Source of the DNA: Streptomyces sp. NBC_00659
GTDB taxonomy: Bacteria; Actinomycetota; Actinomycetes; Streptomycetales; Streptomycetaceae
Assembly: GCF_036226925.1 (NCBI RefSeq)
Contig: NZ_CP109031.1
Coordinates: 8,804,001 to 8,868,000, forward strand
Direction of reading: 5' to 3'
Length of the DNA stretch: 64,000 bases
Shown here piece after piece: positions 52,799 to 61,857 of this stretch. Numbering within the stretch: the first letter of the stretch is position 1; each line of letters starts with the position of its first letter. The notes beneath the pieces are model-generated. The model did no database searches, had not been told where the DNA came from, and worked only from the letters and a program-made list of their open reading frames with translations. Position numbers and translations under genes: made by a program.

Positions 52799-53101
52799 GC
52801 GGTGCCTGACAGCCCGCGCAGCCCCGAGCGGGGCCTGTGACGGCCCGCGCGGCCTGCGCGGGCCCCGGGCCGGTGCCACGAGGCCGCGCGGGCCTCGGGC
52901 GGTCCCGGCAGGCTGCGCCGGCCGCAGGTGGTCCGACGAGGCTGCGCGAGCCGCGGGTGGTCGCACGGGGGTGCCTGGGCTGTGGGCCGGTGTCCTGGCC
53001 CGGGCCGTTGCGGATGCGATCCTGCGATCCTGCCGGTCGCGGCGGCTGCCCTCGGGCCCTCGGGCCCGCGGGGTCGGCGGTGAGCCGGGGGCGGCCGGTG
53101 G
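52799..53101. other. GC-rich intergenic region
   Basis: 303 bp of very GC-rich, low-complexity DNA with several overlapping GGGCCCGCG-type dyads. No credible start or ribosome site on either strand. It may include the MsrA terminator. Confidence 0.5.
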
Positions 53102-53277
53102 TCAGGGGGTGGCGCGGCGTGTGGTCATGACCGTGGCCGCCACCGCCGTGGCGGCCAGGACCACCGAGGCGGCGCCCAGCGCGTGCTGGGCCGCCGTGCG
53201 GGCGTCGCCCGCCGCACCCAGGTAGATGCCGCCGACGACTGCGACCCCTGGCGTGCCGCCGAGTATCTGGGAGGTCC
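53102..53277 (-). pseudogene. 3' remnant of an MFS transporter gene
   Basis: The minus-strand frame reads SQILGGTPGVAVVGGIYLGA, then ALGAASVVLAATAVAATVMT and a stop at 53102-53104. This is the C-terminal end of a drug-type MFS protein, where (Q)xxGGxxGVAVVG begins the last helices. There is no upstream continuation; at about 53277 the homology stops and plus-strand AsnC sequence begins. About 58 residues remain of an expected 400-500. Confidence 0.6.
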
Positions 53278-53836
53278 GACGGCGTGGCGCGGACGGGTCG
53301 ATGCCCTGGACGCGGACCAGGAGGCGCGGCTGCGCGCCGCGTCTCCCGCCTCGGACACGCGGGACCCCGCAGGCGCGGCGGACTCCGCCCACCTCCTCAC
53401 GGACGCGGACCGTCTGCTGCTGTCCGCGCTGCGTGAGGACGCACGCCTCAGCTACGCGGAACTGGCCGCCGTCACCGGCACCACCGCGAGCACCGTGGCC
53501 CGCCGGCTGACCGAACTGCGGGCGCGCGGCGCGCTGTTCTTCGACGTCGACATCGATCCGGCGCTGCTGGGCGTGACGGTGTCCGCGCTGCTCTGGATGC
53601 AGGTGGCCCCCGCGCACCTGGACACGGTGGCGACAGCGCTGGCCGGACATGACGAGCTCGCGTTGGTCGCGGCGACGACCGGTCCGACGAATCTCGTGGC
53701 CCACGCGTTGTGCCGCGACGCGGAGGCCCTGCATCACTACCTGACACGGCGGGTGGCCTGGGACGCCGTCACGCGGATCGAGACGGCGCCCGTGCTGCGT
53801 ACGTACAAGGCGGCAGCGACGTTCCGCGCGGGCTGA
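53268..53836 (+). pseudogene. 5'-truncated Lrp/AsnC-family regulator
   Basis: The plus-strand frame, open from an ATG at 53183, shows the second half of a streptomycete double-domain AsnC protein: TAWRGRVDALDADQEARL, helix-turn-helix LREDARLSYAELAAVTGTTA, and Lrp ligand domain (ATTGPTNLVAHALCRDAEAL, RIETAPVLRTYKAA). Family members of this type are about 320-340 residues with a first helix-turn-helix and ligand domain; here those are missing and replaced by antisense MFS sequence. Any protein made would have a foreign N-terminus. It may still bind DNA through the second helix-turn-helix, but most likely it is a broken gene. Confidence 0.6.
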
Positions 53837-53915
53837 ACGCGAACCGCCCCAGCCGGTGCGGGCCGAGCGCGAACCGCCCCGGCGGTGCGGGCCGGCCCCG
53901 AACCGCCCCTGCCGT

Positions 53916-54281
53916 TCAGACGTATTCGTTGCGTTTGAGCTCGATCACCCAAGCGCGGCGTTCACAGATCTTCCCGTCGCGCATGCGGAACACCTCGGCC
54001 ATCGACATGCGCATCGGCTCTCCCGTTTCCCGCATCACCGTTCCGGTGAGCTCGGCCATGATCACGTCGTCCTCCTCGACCATGCGGACGACCTCCAGCC
54101 GGGGAGGCGCGACGAAGCCGGGACCCTCGATCGCGGCGTCGTACGCCTCCTTGCCGGTCAGATGGAAACCGCCGAAAACCGTCCACTCGATGTCATCGGT
54201 GAGACAACTCAGAATCTGTGCGTGATCGTTCTTCCGGAAACCGTTCAAGTAGGTCTCGACGGTCCGCTTGTTCTCGGACAT
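53916..54281 (-). CDS. SnoaL/NTF2-like protein
   Basis: 121 residues. Pattern of the SnoaL-like group: KRTVETYLNGFRKNDHAQIL, SCLTDDIEWTVFGGFHLTGK, then AELTGTVMRETGEPMRMSMA and FRMRDGKICERRAWV. Members bind small hydrophobic molecules as isomerases, hydrolases or carriers. Single gene; the space to the WhiB-like gene (54282-54534) contains both promoters. Confidence 0.83.
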   Translation of the reverse strand: MSENKRTVETYLNGFRKNDHAQILSCLTDDIEWTVFGGFHLTGKEAYDAAIEGPGFVAPPRLEVVRMVEEDDVIMAELTGTVMRETGEPMRMSMAEVFRMRDGKICERRAWVIELKRNEYV

Positions 54282-54534
54282 GACTCCTGCTTTCCATCGC
54301 GAGGAAGGGCGAAAGACGGCTGTACCGCTCCGGAGGCGCTGATCCGGACCGTGAACCGTCGAGGCACCTCCATAGCGCCCATGCGAGCGGGAGGCAAGCT
54401 GGGCTCACTCGAAGGTGTGGTGACGTACGGCAGATAGAGTTGCGGCCTTCGAAAGGCGTAGTGTCATATGCCTGTTGCCCAGGGCAGTCGGGCAACTTGC
54501 AGGCGGGGGCCAGGGGAGAGGACGGCATCACGAG

Positions 54535-54846
54535 ATGACGAGCACCGACTGGAGCGATCGAGGATTGTGCCGTACGGCCGATCCTGACGACCTGTTCGTC
54601 GAGGGCGCGGCGCAGAACCGGGCCAAAATGCTGTGCATCGGCTGCCCCGTGCTCACCGAATGCCTCGCCTATGCGCTGGACCAGCGCATCGAGCACGGTG
54701 TCTGGGGCGGCATGACCGAGCGGGAGCGACGTGCCCTGTTGCGCCGCCGGCCCACGGTCACTTCCTGGCTGAATCTCCTGGAGACGGCCCGAGTGGAGCA
54801 CGAACGCTCGCAGGACACCACGGCTGTCGCACAAACGGCGAGCTGA
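54535..54846 (+). CDS. WhiB-like iron-sulfur regulator
   Basis: 103 residues. Four cysteines for a [4Fe-4S] cluster at 12, 34, 37 and 43 (GLCRTADP and MLCIGCPVLTEC), the turn motif GVWGGMTERERR, and a basic C-terminal tail (ALLRRRPTVTSW) for DNA contact. The sequence around the cluster and the RRPTVTSW tail look like the WblA/WhiB4 subgroup; in Streptomyces WblA affects development and antibiotic production. Whether this is that gene or a paralogue cannot be told here. The start at 54535 gives MTSTDWSDRG. Confidence 0.9.
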   Translation: MTSTDWSDRGLCRTADPDDLFVEGAAQNRAKMLCIGCPVLTECLAYALDQRIEHGVWGGMTERERRALLRRRPTVTSWLNLLETARVEHERSQDTTAVAQTAS

Positions 54847-54868
54847 TCACGGCCTTACCCTCGGGAGC

Positions 54869-55306
54869 ATGTATCGGTTCCGAGGGCGCGCCCGGCGCCC
54901 TGCTCGTCGCGGGGGAACAGGGTCCGCCGGGCGCCGGGTCGTGCCCGTGGGCGTGACGGGCGCCGATGTCGTGCTCGTCGGCCAATTCTCAGCCAAGGAG
55001 AAGAGCTTCGTCGCGCTCATGGACGCCGCGGCGGCGGAACTGACGGCGCGCGGTGCCCGGGTCGTCGGGCGGATCACGCAACGGCGTGGTGTCTCGGACG
55101 GTGGGGTCCGGAAGATGAACCTGCCGTATTCCTCGCGCACGCTGCTGAGTTCCGGGAAAGTTCTTGAAGTCGCCGCGCTCTGTGAAGAAACCGATGCGGA
55201 CGTGGTCGTCTTCGTCGCTTCTCTGACAGATCGACAGCAAAACGTGCTGGCGGGGATATTCGACCGCCCCGCGATGAGTCTCGCCGAGATCATCGACGCC
55301 GGCTGA
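54869..55306 (+). CDS. Stand-alone HflX N-terminal-domain protein
   Basis: Up to 145 residues; GTG 54953 is an alternative that removes a basic leader and starts at TGADVVLVG. The body matches the nucleotide-binding N-terminal domain of ribosome-splitting GTPase HflX: ADVVLVGQFSAKEKSFVALM, GRITQRRGVSDGG, SSRTLLSSGKVLEVAALCEE, VVVFVASLTDRQQNVLAGIF, and DRPAMSLAEIID. The GTPase domain that should follow is absent; the ORF ends cleanly and the next gene is a GNAT. It could bind ATP/GTP or ribosomes without G-domain action. Confidence 0.65.
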   Translation: MYRFRGRARRPARRGGTGSAGRRVVPVGVTGADVVLVGQFSAKEKSFVALMDAAAAELTARGARVVGRITQRRGVSDGGVRKMNLPYSSRTLLSSGKVLEVAALCEETDADVVVFVASLTDRQQNVLAGIFDRPAMSLAEIIDAG

Positions 55307-55455
55307 GCGGGAATTGCGCATGCCGTTCGGTTCACCGCTCGTATGGCGGTCGGCTGCGGACGGTGAGCGAACTCGTAGCGGCGCGGCGAAGTCCCGAATT
55401 GCCCACCCGCCGGAATCCACTGGCTCCGGGCCGGAGACATCCGTAGCATCTGATC

Positions 55456-56058
55456 ATGATCGAGGGTACGGGGACCACGGACGACGAGCACGACGCCGAG
55501 CCGGAGAGGCAACTCGCCTGGCGCGCCGCGTCTGTCGGGCTCGCGGTGGTCGAGGTGGACGACGCCGAGCTTCTGCACCGCTGGCGATCCGACCCGGTGA
55601 ACGCCCATGAGTTCTGCACCTGGCCGCGCTCCCTCGCGGCGCTGCGTGAGCGCATCGAGCGTGACGGTGACGACGACGATCGCGACAACTTCCTCGTCCT
55701 GCTCCCGGACGGCACCCCCATCGGCCAGATCGCACTCGGCTGCCAGAACATGGCCGACGGCACCGCGGAGGTCGAGCTGATGCTGGACCCGCGGTATCGA
55801 GGCCACGGGCACGGCGTGGACGCCCTCGACGCCCTGGTGGACCTCGCGTTCGGTGAACTCCCGCTGTACCGGCTCACGGCGGAGACTCACACCGGGAACG
55901 CCCCCGCCCTGGCGGTCCTCGCCAAGTCAGGCTTCGTCCAGGAGGGCGTCAGCCGTGCCGCCTGCTTCCACCGTGGCCGACGCCACGACCTCGCGGTGTT
56001 CTCGCTTCTCCGCCCCGAATGGGAAGCGCTGAGCCGCCCTCGCGCCTGGGACGCCTGA
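55456..56058 (+). CDS. GNAT N-acetyltransferase
   Basis: 200 residues of the RimJ/RimL-like GNAT group: VVEVDDAELLHRWRSDPVNA, acetyl-CoA segment MLDPRYRGHGHGVDALDALV, and YRLTAETHTGNAPALAVLAK then GFVQEGVSR. An acidic 18-residue N-terminal extension precedes the domain. TAGCAT (55444-55449) stands 6 nt before the ATG and there is no Shine-Dalgarno, so it is probably leaderless. Substrate unknown. Confidence 0.87.
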   Translation: MIEGTGTTDDEHDAEPERQLAWRAASVGLAVVEVDDAELLHRWRSDPVNAHEFCTWPRSLAALRERIERDGDDDDRDNFLVLLPDGTPIGQIALGCQNMADGTAEVELMLDPRYRGHGHGVDALDALVDLAFGELPLYRLTAETHTGNAPALAVLAKSGFVQEGVSRAACFHRGRRHDLAVFSLLRPEWEALSRPRAWDA

Positions 56059-56683
56059 CCGGAACCGGAACCGGAACCGGAACGCGGGATCAAGCGGGCC
56101 TCTCTGCGAAACTGACACGGGACCCATTCCCGCTGTCCCTCCCACCCGTGTACCCTCGCCGCCTTCCGTGCCGCGTGCCCTCGCCGTCCCCTGTGCCGCG
56201 ATCCTGGCCGTCTCCCACGCCGCGATCCTCACCCGCACACGCCGCGATCGTCACCTTTCGCTTGGCACGCACAAAATGAGGCGGGAAACGCCGCAACGAG
56301 ACAGACCGCTGAAAAGGGCCAAATATTCAAAGGCCGTCACGCATGCATTTTTTCCGGCCACTCAGGTCGGTTAAATCAAGCCAGTTGTGCGACCTGACAT
56401 TGTGCGGAGCGGTGTGAACTGTCACCGTCGTGCGCGGAATGACAGCCCGATCATGACTTTCGAGAACCTCAACTCCGGTGCCACGTAGGGACGTTGGTCC
56501 ACAAGCGTGCCGACCCGGTAAAAATGCCAATTTCTCCTCCCTTTACCGGCTGCAGCCCCGAGGTGAGCGTCTGCCGGGCGGGCGACCCCTTCCATGAACG
56601 ACACATCACGACAGTGTGCGGTTTCGGCTCGGACGATCTCCGACGGCAATCCGCATATCCAGCGAAGGAGACGTTTCGCAGTC
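56059..56683. other. Long intergenic region before the cell-wall hydrolase
   Basis: 625 bp without a credible gene. It starts with four copies of CCGGAA (56059-56082). AT-richer DNA at 56265-56400 contains a perfect 8-bp inverted repeat TCAGGTCG/CGACCTGA with a 20-nt loop (56360-56395) and may hold the promoter, leaving a long leader of about 250-300 nt. Cell-wall hydrolase genes in Streptomyces often carry a c-di-AMP riboswitch; I could not match its conserved core here. Confidence 0.5.
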
Positions 56684-58330
56684 ATGAAGACGAGTCCCTT
56701 GCGTGCGCACGACGGCCGAACATCCATCCGGCACCGGGATGCCACGAGCGCGAGACCTGGCTGGCGAGTCAGGACCGGGGTGTTCGCCGCCACGACGGCG
56801 CTCCTGTCGGCCGGCACCCTGCTCGGCGCCGGTCCAGCCTCGGCGGCACCCGCGGCGGTCAAGCTGACTTCCTCGTCCTGCCCCGGCGTGATCCAGAAGG
56901 GCCAGACGAGCGGCTGCGTCACGGAGTTGCAGAACCTGCTCAACGCCCACGGGGCCGGGCTGCTGGTGGACGGCGTCTTCGGGGCCAACACCCTCTACGC
57001 GGTGCGCGAGTACCAGGCCTCCACCGCGATCGCCGTGGACGGACAGGTCGGCCCCCAGACCAAGTCCAAGCTGTATGCGACCGGCGGCTCGGCCCCGGCG
57101 CCGATCCATCTCACGTCCTCCTCGTGCCCGGCGAACATCGTCCAGGGCAACAAGGGGGGCTGCGTCTCCGAACTGCAGCGGCTGCTCCGCCACTTCGGCT
57201 ACGCGATCGACGTGGACGGCGATTTCGGGCCGGCGACGGACAGCGCGGTCCGCAGCTTCCAGTCCGCGCACGGTCTTTCCGTCGACGGTCAGGTCGGCAC
57301 GAACACCAAGCGCGAGCTCTACGACACCGACGAGTCGCCGTCCACCGCGCTGGACCTGCGATCGGGATCCTGTCCCTCGAACATCGTGGAGGGGCAGAGC
57401 GGCGGTTGTGTCGCGACGCTTCAGGCCCTGCTCAACGGCAAGGGGCAACACCTGGACGTGGACGGTGAGTTCGGGCCCCTGACCTTGGCTGCCGTGAAGT
57501 CGTACCAGTCCTCGGCGAGCCTCTCCGCCGACGGGGAAGTCGGTCCGAACACCAAGGCCGCTCTGTACGCGAACATCAGCACGGGCGGCGGCAGCGGCGC
57601 ACCGGCCCCGGTCAACCTGAACTCCGGCTCGTGCCCGGGCAACATCGTGAAGGGCCAACGCAGCGGCTGTGTGACCGAGTTGCAGAGCCTGCTCAACCAC
57701 CACGGAGCCGATCTCGCCGTCGACGGCGACTTCGGACCGTTGACCGACAGTGCGGTGCGGGACTTCCAGGCCGAGAAGGGGCTGTCGGTCGACGGACAGG
57801 TCGGTCCGAACACCAAGGCCGCTCTGTACGGTGCTGTCACCCCGCCCTCCTCGCCCCCGTCCGGCGGCGGATACAGCAAGATCCTCGGTGTGGCCGCCGC
57901 CGAGGTGGGGACGGTCGAGGGCAGCGCTCGGGCGAACAGCTACGGATCGGCCGTGGGTCTGTCGCTGTCCACCAGCAACTACGCCTGGTGCGCGACCTTC
58001 GTGAGCTGGGTGGCCAAGCAGACCGGGGCCAGTTCCTACCGCAACAGCTACGTCTCGGGCTGGGTCAAGCAGGCACGGGCCGGCAACTACCACCTCTCGG
58101 TGACCACGAACCCGCAGCCGGGCGACATCGTGGCCTTCGACTGGAACGGGGGCAACAACTACACGGGTGGGCAGGAGCACATAGGCATCGTGCGAACGGT
58201 GAGCGGCGGGGCCGGTTTCACCACCGTCGAAGGCAACACCGGCAACCCCAACGGCGGGTCGGACGGCGTCTACGTCAAGACGCGCAGCACGAACAGCGGA
58301 TACGACGTCATGTTCATCCGCGTCCGCTGA
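56684..58330 (+). CDS. Secreted cell-wall hydrolase: four PG-binding domains and CHAP
   Basis: 548 residues. Signal peptide of about 55 residues with a long basic n-region, ending GPASAA. Four PG_binding_1 repeats of about 75 residues each follow, every one with SSxCPxxIxxGxxxGCVxxLQ and VDGxFGPxT...VDGQVGPNTK. The C-terminal CHAP domain has the catalytic Cys in YAWCATFVSWVAKQTG and His in GQEHIGIVRTV. It should cleave peptidoglycan peptides outside the cell during growth or sporulation. ATG 56684; GAAGGAGA lies 13 nt upstream, unusually far. Confidence 0.92.
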   Translation: MKTSPLRAHDGRTSIRHRDATSARPGWRVRTGVFAATTALLSAGTLLGAGPASAAPAAVKLTSSSCPGVIQKGQTSGCVTELQNLLNAHGAGLLVDGVFGANTLYAVREYQASTAIAVDGQVGPQTKSKLYATGGSAPAPIHLTSSSCPANIVQGNKGGCVSELQRLLRHFGYAIDVDGDFGPATDSAVRSFQSAHGLSVDGQVGTNTKRELYDTDESPSTALDLRSGSCPSNIVEGQSGGCVATLQALLNGKGQHLDVDGEFGPLTLAAVKSYQSSASLSADGEVGPNTKAALYANISTGGGSGAPAPVNLNSGSCPGNIVKGQRSGCVTELQSLLNHHGADLAVDGDFGPLTDSAVRDFQAEKGLSVDGQVGPNTKAALYGAVTPPSSPPSGGGYSKILGVAAAEVGTVEGSARANSYGSAVGLSLSTSNYAWCATFVSWVAKQTGASSYRNSYVSGWVKQARAGNYHLSVTTNPQPGDIVAFDWNGGNNYTGGQEHIGIVRTVSGGAGFTTVEGNTGNPNGGSDGVYVKTRSTNSGYDVMFIRVR

Positions 58331-58346
58331 CCGGCTGACGGGACGA

Positions 58347-58383
58347 GCCATGAACCACCTTTCCTCACAGGACGGTTCATGGC
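58347..58383 (+). terminator. Terminator of the cell-wall hydrolase gene
   Basis: 10-bp stem GCCATGAACC/GGTTCATGGC with a 17-nt loop that has a further small pairing (TCCT/AGGA), 17 bp after the stop. Confidence 0.65.
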
Positions 58384-58911
58384 CGGCCCCGGCGAGGGAG
58401 CGCCGTTCGGGAGGCTCCGTGCGAATCACCAAGCCGAGCCGAGCCAAGCCGAGCCAAGCCGAGCCGAGCCAAGCCGAGCCGAGCCGAGCCGACGGGCCGA
58501 GTCGGACCGCTGAGCCGCGCCGGTGAGCGGGGCGCCGTCCACGCCCGGCGGGCCGCGTCACAGGCAGGGGAGCGGGTCCCGTGTGCCGGTTGTCACGCCT
58601 GACCGGAACTGTCGCCCGGGTTCGGCTCCCCCGCTAGGCTCAGGTCCGTACCTGTGGTCAGCGGGAAGGGTGAAGCGCCCGTGACGTAGCCGTCACACCG
58701 GTCATGAGCGCCAGGTCCACCCCGTTCAGAGCACGGCACCGTGATTCGTCCGTGGCGGCGGCATCCGGACTTCCGCAGACCGGGAGCCGCCGACCCGGTC
58801 ATGAGCCCGACTCGCCCCGTCACGCCGGAACACGGCGACCGGCGTCCCTCCTCGGGTGCCGGTAGGCACAGACACTCACGTCCGCGTACCGACACCCCTC
58901 ACAGAGGTCCG
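58384..58911. other. Intergenic region before the GH5 gene
   Basis: 528 bp. Holds the pentanucleotide repeat at 58431-58490 and otherwise non-coding GC-rich sequence. An in-frame ATG at 58741 would add a Pro/Arg-rich extension to the GH5 protein, but the signal peptide and ribosome site place the true start at 58912. Confidence 0.5.
58431..58490. repeat. Pentanucleotide repeat, 12 units
   Basis: Twelve perfect units of RAGCC (AAGCC or GAGCC), 60 bp. Simple repeat, prone to slippage; non-coding. Confidence 0.9.
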
Positions 58912-60837
58912 ATGCCCACCCTCAGATTTGGCAAGTACCTGACATTAGGGGCAACAGCCCTCCTGCTGCTGGCCACGGCTCCCGGGGCGATCGCCGCCAC
59001 CTCGGATCCCGCGGACCCCCCGCGGGTGACCTCCGCCGACGTTCCGGCGGCCGCCGAGACATGGCAAGCGCCGCTCTCCACCCGCGGACGGTACATCGTG
59101 GACGCCGACGGCAACCGTTTCCGGCTGAAGTCGGCGAACTGGGACGGCGCGCAAGGCTCCTGGACGGGCAGCGGCAGCGTCGACGACCCGGCCAACCACC
59201 ACGCGGGCCAGGACTCCTACGGCGTCCCCCTCGGCCTGGACCGTGCGTCGCTGCCCCAACTGCTCGACGACTTCCACCGGCTGGGCATCAACAGCATCCG
59301 GCTGCCCTTCTCCAACGAGATGATCCACTCGACGGTCCCGGTGCCGGACGTGGCCGTCACGGCCAACCCGGAGCTGCGCGGCAGAACGCCCCTCCAGGTC
59401 TACGACGCCGTGGTCGCCGCCCTCACCCGGAGCGGGTTCGCCGTCATCCTCAACAACCACACCAGCACCTCGCGTTGGTGCTGCGGAGTCGACGGCAACG
59501 AGCGTTGGAACAGCAGTCAGTCCACCCAGCAGTGGGCGGACGACTGGGTCTTCATGGCCCGCCGCTACGCCGGTGACCCGCGCGTGGTGGGCGCCGACCT
59601 CTACAACGAGGTACGCCGTGACGTACTGGACGACCCCAACTGGGGCCTGGGTGACGCCCACGACTGGTACGCGGCCGCCCAACTTGCCGGTGACCGCATC
59701 CTCTCCGAGGCCAACGCCAACCTCCTCGTCGTCATCGAGGGGATCAACTGGACCGGTCTGCCGGTCGACGGCCTGCCTCACGGCCGCCCCACCCTCACCC
59801 CCGTGCGCAACCTCTCGCACACCCTCGTCGCCTCGCACAAGCTGGTGTACTCGGCCCACTTCTACGGATACACCGGCCCCAACCACAGCGGGGCGACCGG
59901 AATCGGCGAAACCCACGACGCCCGCTACCAGGACCTCACCCGCGACCAGCTCTACCAAGTCCTGGGCGACCAGGCCTTCTTCATCTCCTCCGAAGCGAAC
60001 CAGCACTTCACCGCCCCCGTATGGATCAGCGAGTTCGGCATCGGCGCGGGCGAGACGGGCGCGGCAGCCCGGACCTGGTTCGGGAACATCACCGACTACT
60101 TCGCCGACCACGACGTCGATTTCGCCTACTGGCCGCTGGTCAGCTGGGAAGGCCACGACGACTGGTCCCTGCTGCGCTACGACACCTCGGGCAACCGGTA
60201 CGGCATCCTCGACCAGTCCGACTGGCGCGGCACCGCGTGGAACCGGCTCATGACCGCCCCGACCCGCACCGGGTCCGTCGCCGCGGTCCCCGGCTGGCAG
60301 ATGCTCGCCACTGATCACGGCGACCACGTGCAGTCGTTGCGGGTGCGCGCGGGCGGCGACTGGAACGCGGGTGCGTCCAAGGCCACGTGTCCCGACGGCG
60401 AACGGCTGATCGGCCTCGGCCACAGCGGTGTTCGCGCGCTGTGCACCGACGTCTCCACCGGCGACCTCCGCTCCGCGGCCGGCACCCAGACGGTCGTCAC
60501 CGACGAGCGCCACGTTCCCGCGGGCGGCGACTGGGCCTCCGGGTACACCAAGTTGCAGTGCCCCGGGGGGAACTTCCTCATCGGCTACAGCCGCCGCGGT
60601 GGCCGCACCTCCGCCGCCCTGTGCGTTCCGGCCGGCACCTCGCTGGCGGGCACCGGGCGAACCGTGTGGTTCGACCGCTCCGACAACCGGCCCGCCGGAG
60701 CGGCCGGAGGGGACTTCGCGAACGGGGACTACAAGGGCCAGTGCGCCGATGACGAGTACGCCGCCGGAATCGCCTACACGACCCGCTTCGGCGCCGCCCA
60801 GGGCCCGGCCGCACTGCTCTGCCGCAAACTGAACTGA
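58912..60837 (+). CDS. Secreted GH5 glycanase with three C-terminal Cys repeats
   Basis: 641 residues. Signal peptide about 1-29 (ATAPGAIAA). The GH5 barrel (about 50-450) has the acid/base Glu in GADLYNEVRRD and the nucleophile Glu in VWISEFGIGAGE, with ILNNHTSTSRWCCGVDGNE before them; the family acts mainly on beta-1,4-glucans and mannans. The last 175 residues are three repeats of about 50-55 residues, each with GGDxxxGxxKxxCxxxxxxxG and a second Cys, probably disulfide-bonded; I do not recognise this module. ATG 58912 with AGAGG 6 nt upstream. Confidence 0.9.
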   Translation: MPTLRFGKYLTLGATALLLLATAPGAIAATSDPADPPRVTSADVPAAAETWQAPLSTRGRYIVDADGNRFRLKSANWDGAQGSWTGSGSVDDPANHHAGQDSYGVPLGLDRASLPQLLDDFHRLGINSIRLPFSNEMIHSTVPVPDVAVTANPELRGRTPLQVYDAVVAALTRSGFAVILNNHTSTSRWCCGVDGNERWNSSQSTQQWADDWVFMARRYAGDPRVVGADLYNEVRRDVLDDPNWGLGDAHDWYAAAQLAGDRILSEANANLLVVIEGINWTGLPVDGLPHGRPTLTPVRNLSHTLVASHKLVYSAHFYGYTGPNHSGATGIGETHDARYQDLTRDQLYQVLGDQAFFISSEANQHFTAPVWISEFGIGAGETGAAARTWFGNITDYFADHDVDFAYWPLVSWEGHDDWSLLRYDTSGNRYGILDQSDWRGTAWNRLMTAPTRTGSVAAVPGWQMLATDHGDHVQSLRVRAGGDWNAGASKATCPDGERLIGLGHSGVRALCTDVSTGDLRSAAGTQTVVTDERHVPAGGDWASGYTKLQCPGGNFLIGYSRRGGRTSAALCVPAGTSLAGTGRTVWFDRSDNRPAGAAGGDFANGDYKGQCADDEYAAGIAYTTRFGAAQGPAALLCRKLN

Positions 60838-61199
60838 TCACGACCCGGCCACCGTCGAAGCGGTGCGCGGACCAGGGTGAACAGCTCCGGAGCCGCGCCG
60901 CGCCGGGCCGTGACGGACATACGGCGGTCTCAGACCCGCCGGGACCCAACGGACCGAGCCCGTACGCACGGGCCGGCCGGGTCCCGGCGGTGTCTCCCGG
61001 GGCGTTTTCCGCGAGCCCCGAGCGTCGCCGCCGCAGGGTGGATCGCACCCTCCGACGACCTCTCGCAGGCGAATGCGGGCGATCAGGATGTGGGTGGCGG
61101 GCTGGAGCGTGTGCCCGGCGGGGGAGCCTCAGCTTGAGACGAGCGAGGCAAGCGGCCGTCACACGACCTGACTTGGCAGCGCTTCTGTCACCGGCTACG
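60838..61199. other. Intergenic region between GH5 and MerR genes
   Basis: 362 bp between convergent genes. No convincing coding sequence, no strong terminator hairpin and no repeat seen. Confidence 0.5.
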
Positions 61200-61835
61200 T
61201 CAGAACCGCCGGGCGGACTCCTCCGCGTGGGCCATGCGCCGCAGGCTCAGCAACACCGGTTCGTAGAGCACCGTCAACGCGACAGCCGCCTCGATCTGTT
61301 CGGACGGAGTCGGCTGCTCCTCGACCATGTCCAGGTCGGTGACCGCCAGTTGCGCGGCCAGATGTCCGTACGGCAGCAACTGCTCGGTGTCGCACGGGTA
61401 GCCGAGCCGGACCAGCGCGGCGACCGAGTCGATGAGCCGCCGGTGGGCGGGGTTGAGCATGTCCACGCCGGGGTCGCAGGACCAGCCCAGCCGCTCCAGC
61501 AACGCCTCGACCGAGCGGCAGGCGGTTGCCACCGCCGGATCGTCCTCGGTGGGCTTCTCGGCGCAGGGCAGCGCCCGGGTCGCCGCGCCCAGTCGCAGAT
61601 GGTGGTCCAGCGACTCGTCCTCCGCGGCGGAGATCACCTCGCGCGCGTCGGCCACCGAGACCCCGCCGATCTGGATCAGCGCCCGCACGAGGCGCAGCCG
61701 CCGCAGGTGATCCTCCCCGTACTCGGCCTGCGTGGCGGAGATCCGGCGGCCCGGCTGGAGCAGTCCTTCGCGCAGGTAGTACTTGATCGTGGCGGTCGAT
61801 ACACCGCTGCGCTCGCTCAGCTCCGCCAGCCGCAT
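61200..61835 (-). CDS. MerR-family regulator
   Basis: 211 residues. N-terminal winged helix of the MerR type: MRLAELSERSGVSTATIKYY then LREGLLQPGRRISATQAEYG and LRRLRLVRALIQIGGVSVAD. The C-terminal domain (about 80-211) is long and helical for ligand binding, without the Cys residues of metal sensors. ATG 61835 with GAAGGG upstream. A 32-bp palindrome separates it from the divergent DUF4188 gene, which it probably controls by the DNA-twisting mechanism of this family. Confidence 0.9.
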   Translation of the reverse strand: MRLAELSERSGVSTATIKYYLREGLLQPGRRISATQAEYGEDHLRRLRLVRALIQIGGVSVADAREVISAAEDESLDHHLRLGAATRALPCAEKPTEDDPAVATACRSVEALLERLGWSCDPGVDMLNPAHRRLIDSVAALVRLGYPCDTEQLLPYGHLAAQLAVTDLDMVEEQPTPSEQIEAAVALTVLYEPVLLSLRRMAHAEESARRF

Positions 61836-61857
61836 GCTCTTGCACCCTTCATCGGAC

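Noticed and set aside
56270..56683. c-di-AMP (ydaO) riboswitch before the cell-wall hydrolase
   Set aside because: Context is right and the leader is long, but I could not find the conserved core elements; only a simple inverted repeat is visible. A covariance-model search would settle it.
58741..58911. 57-residue N-terminal extension of the GH5 protein
   Set aside because: It would bury the signal peptide; the ATG at 58912 has a good ribosome site directly upstream.
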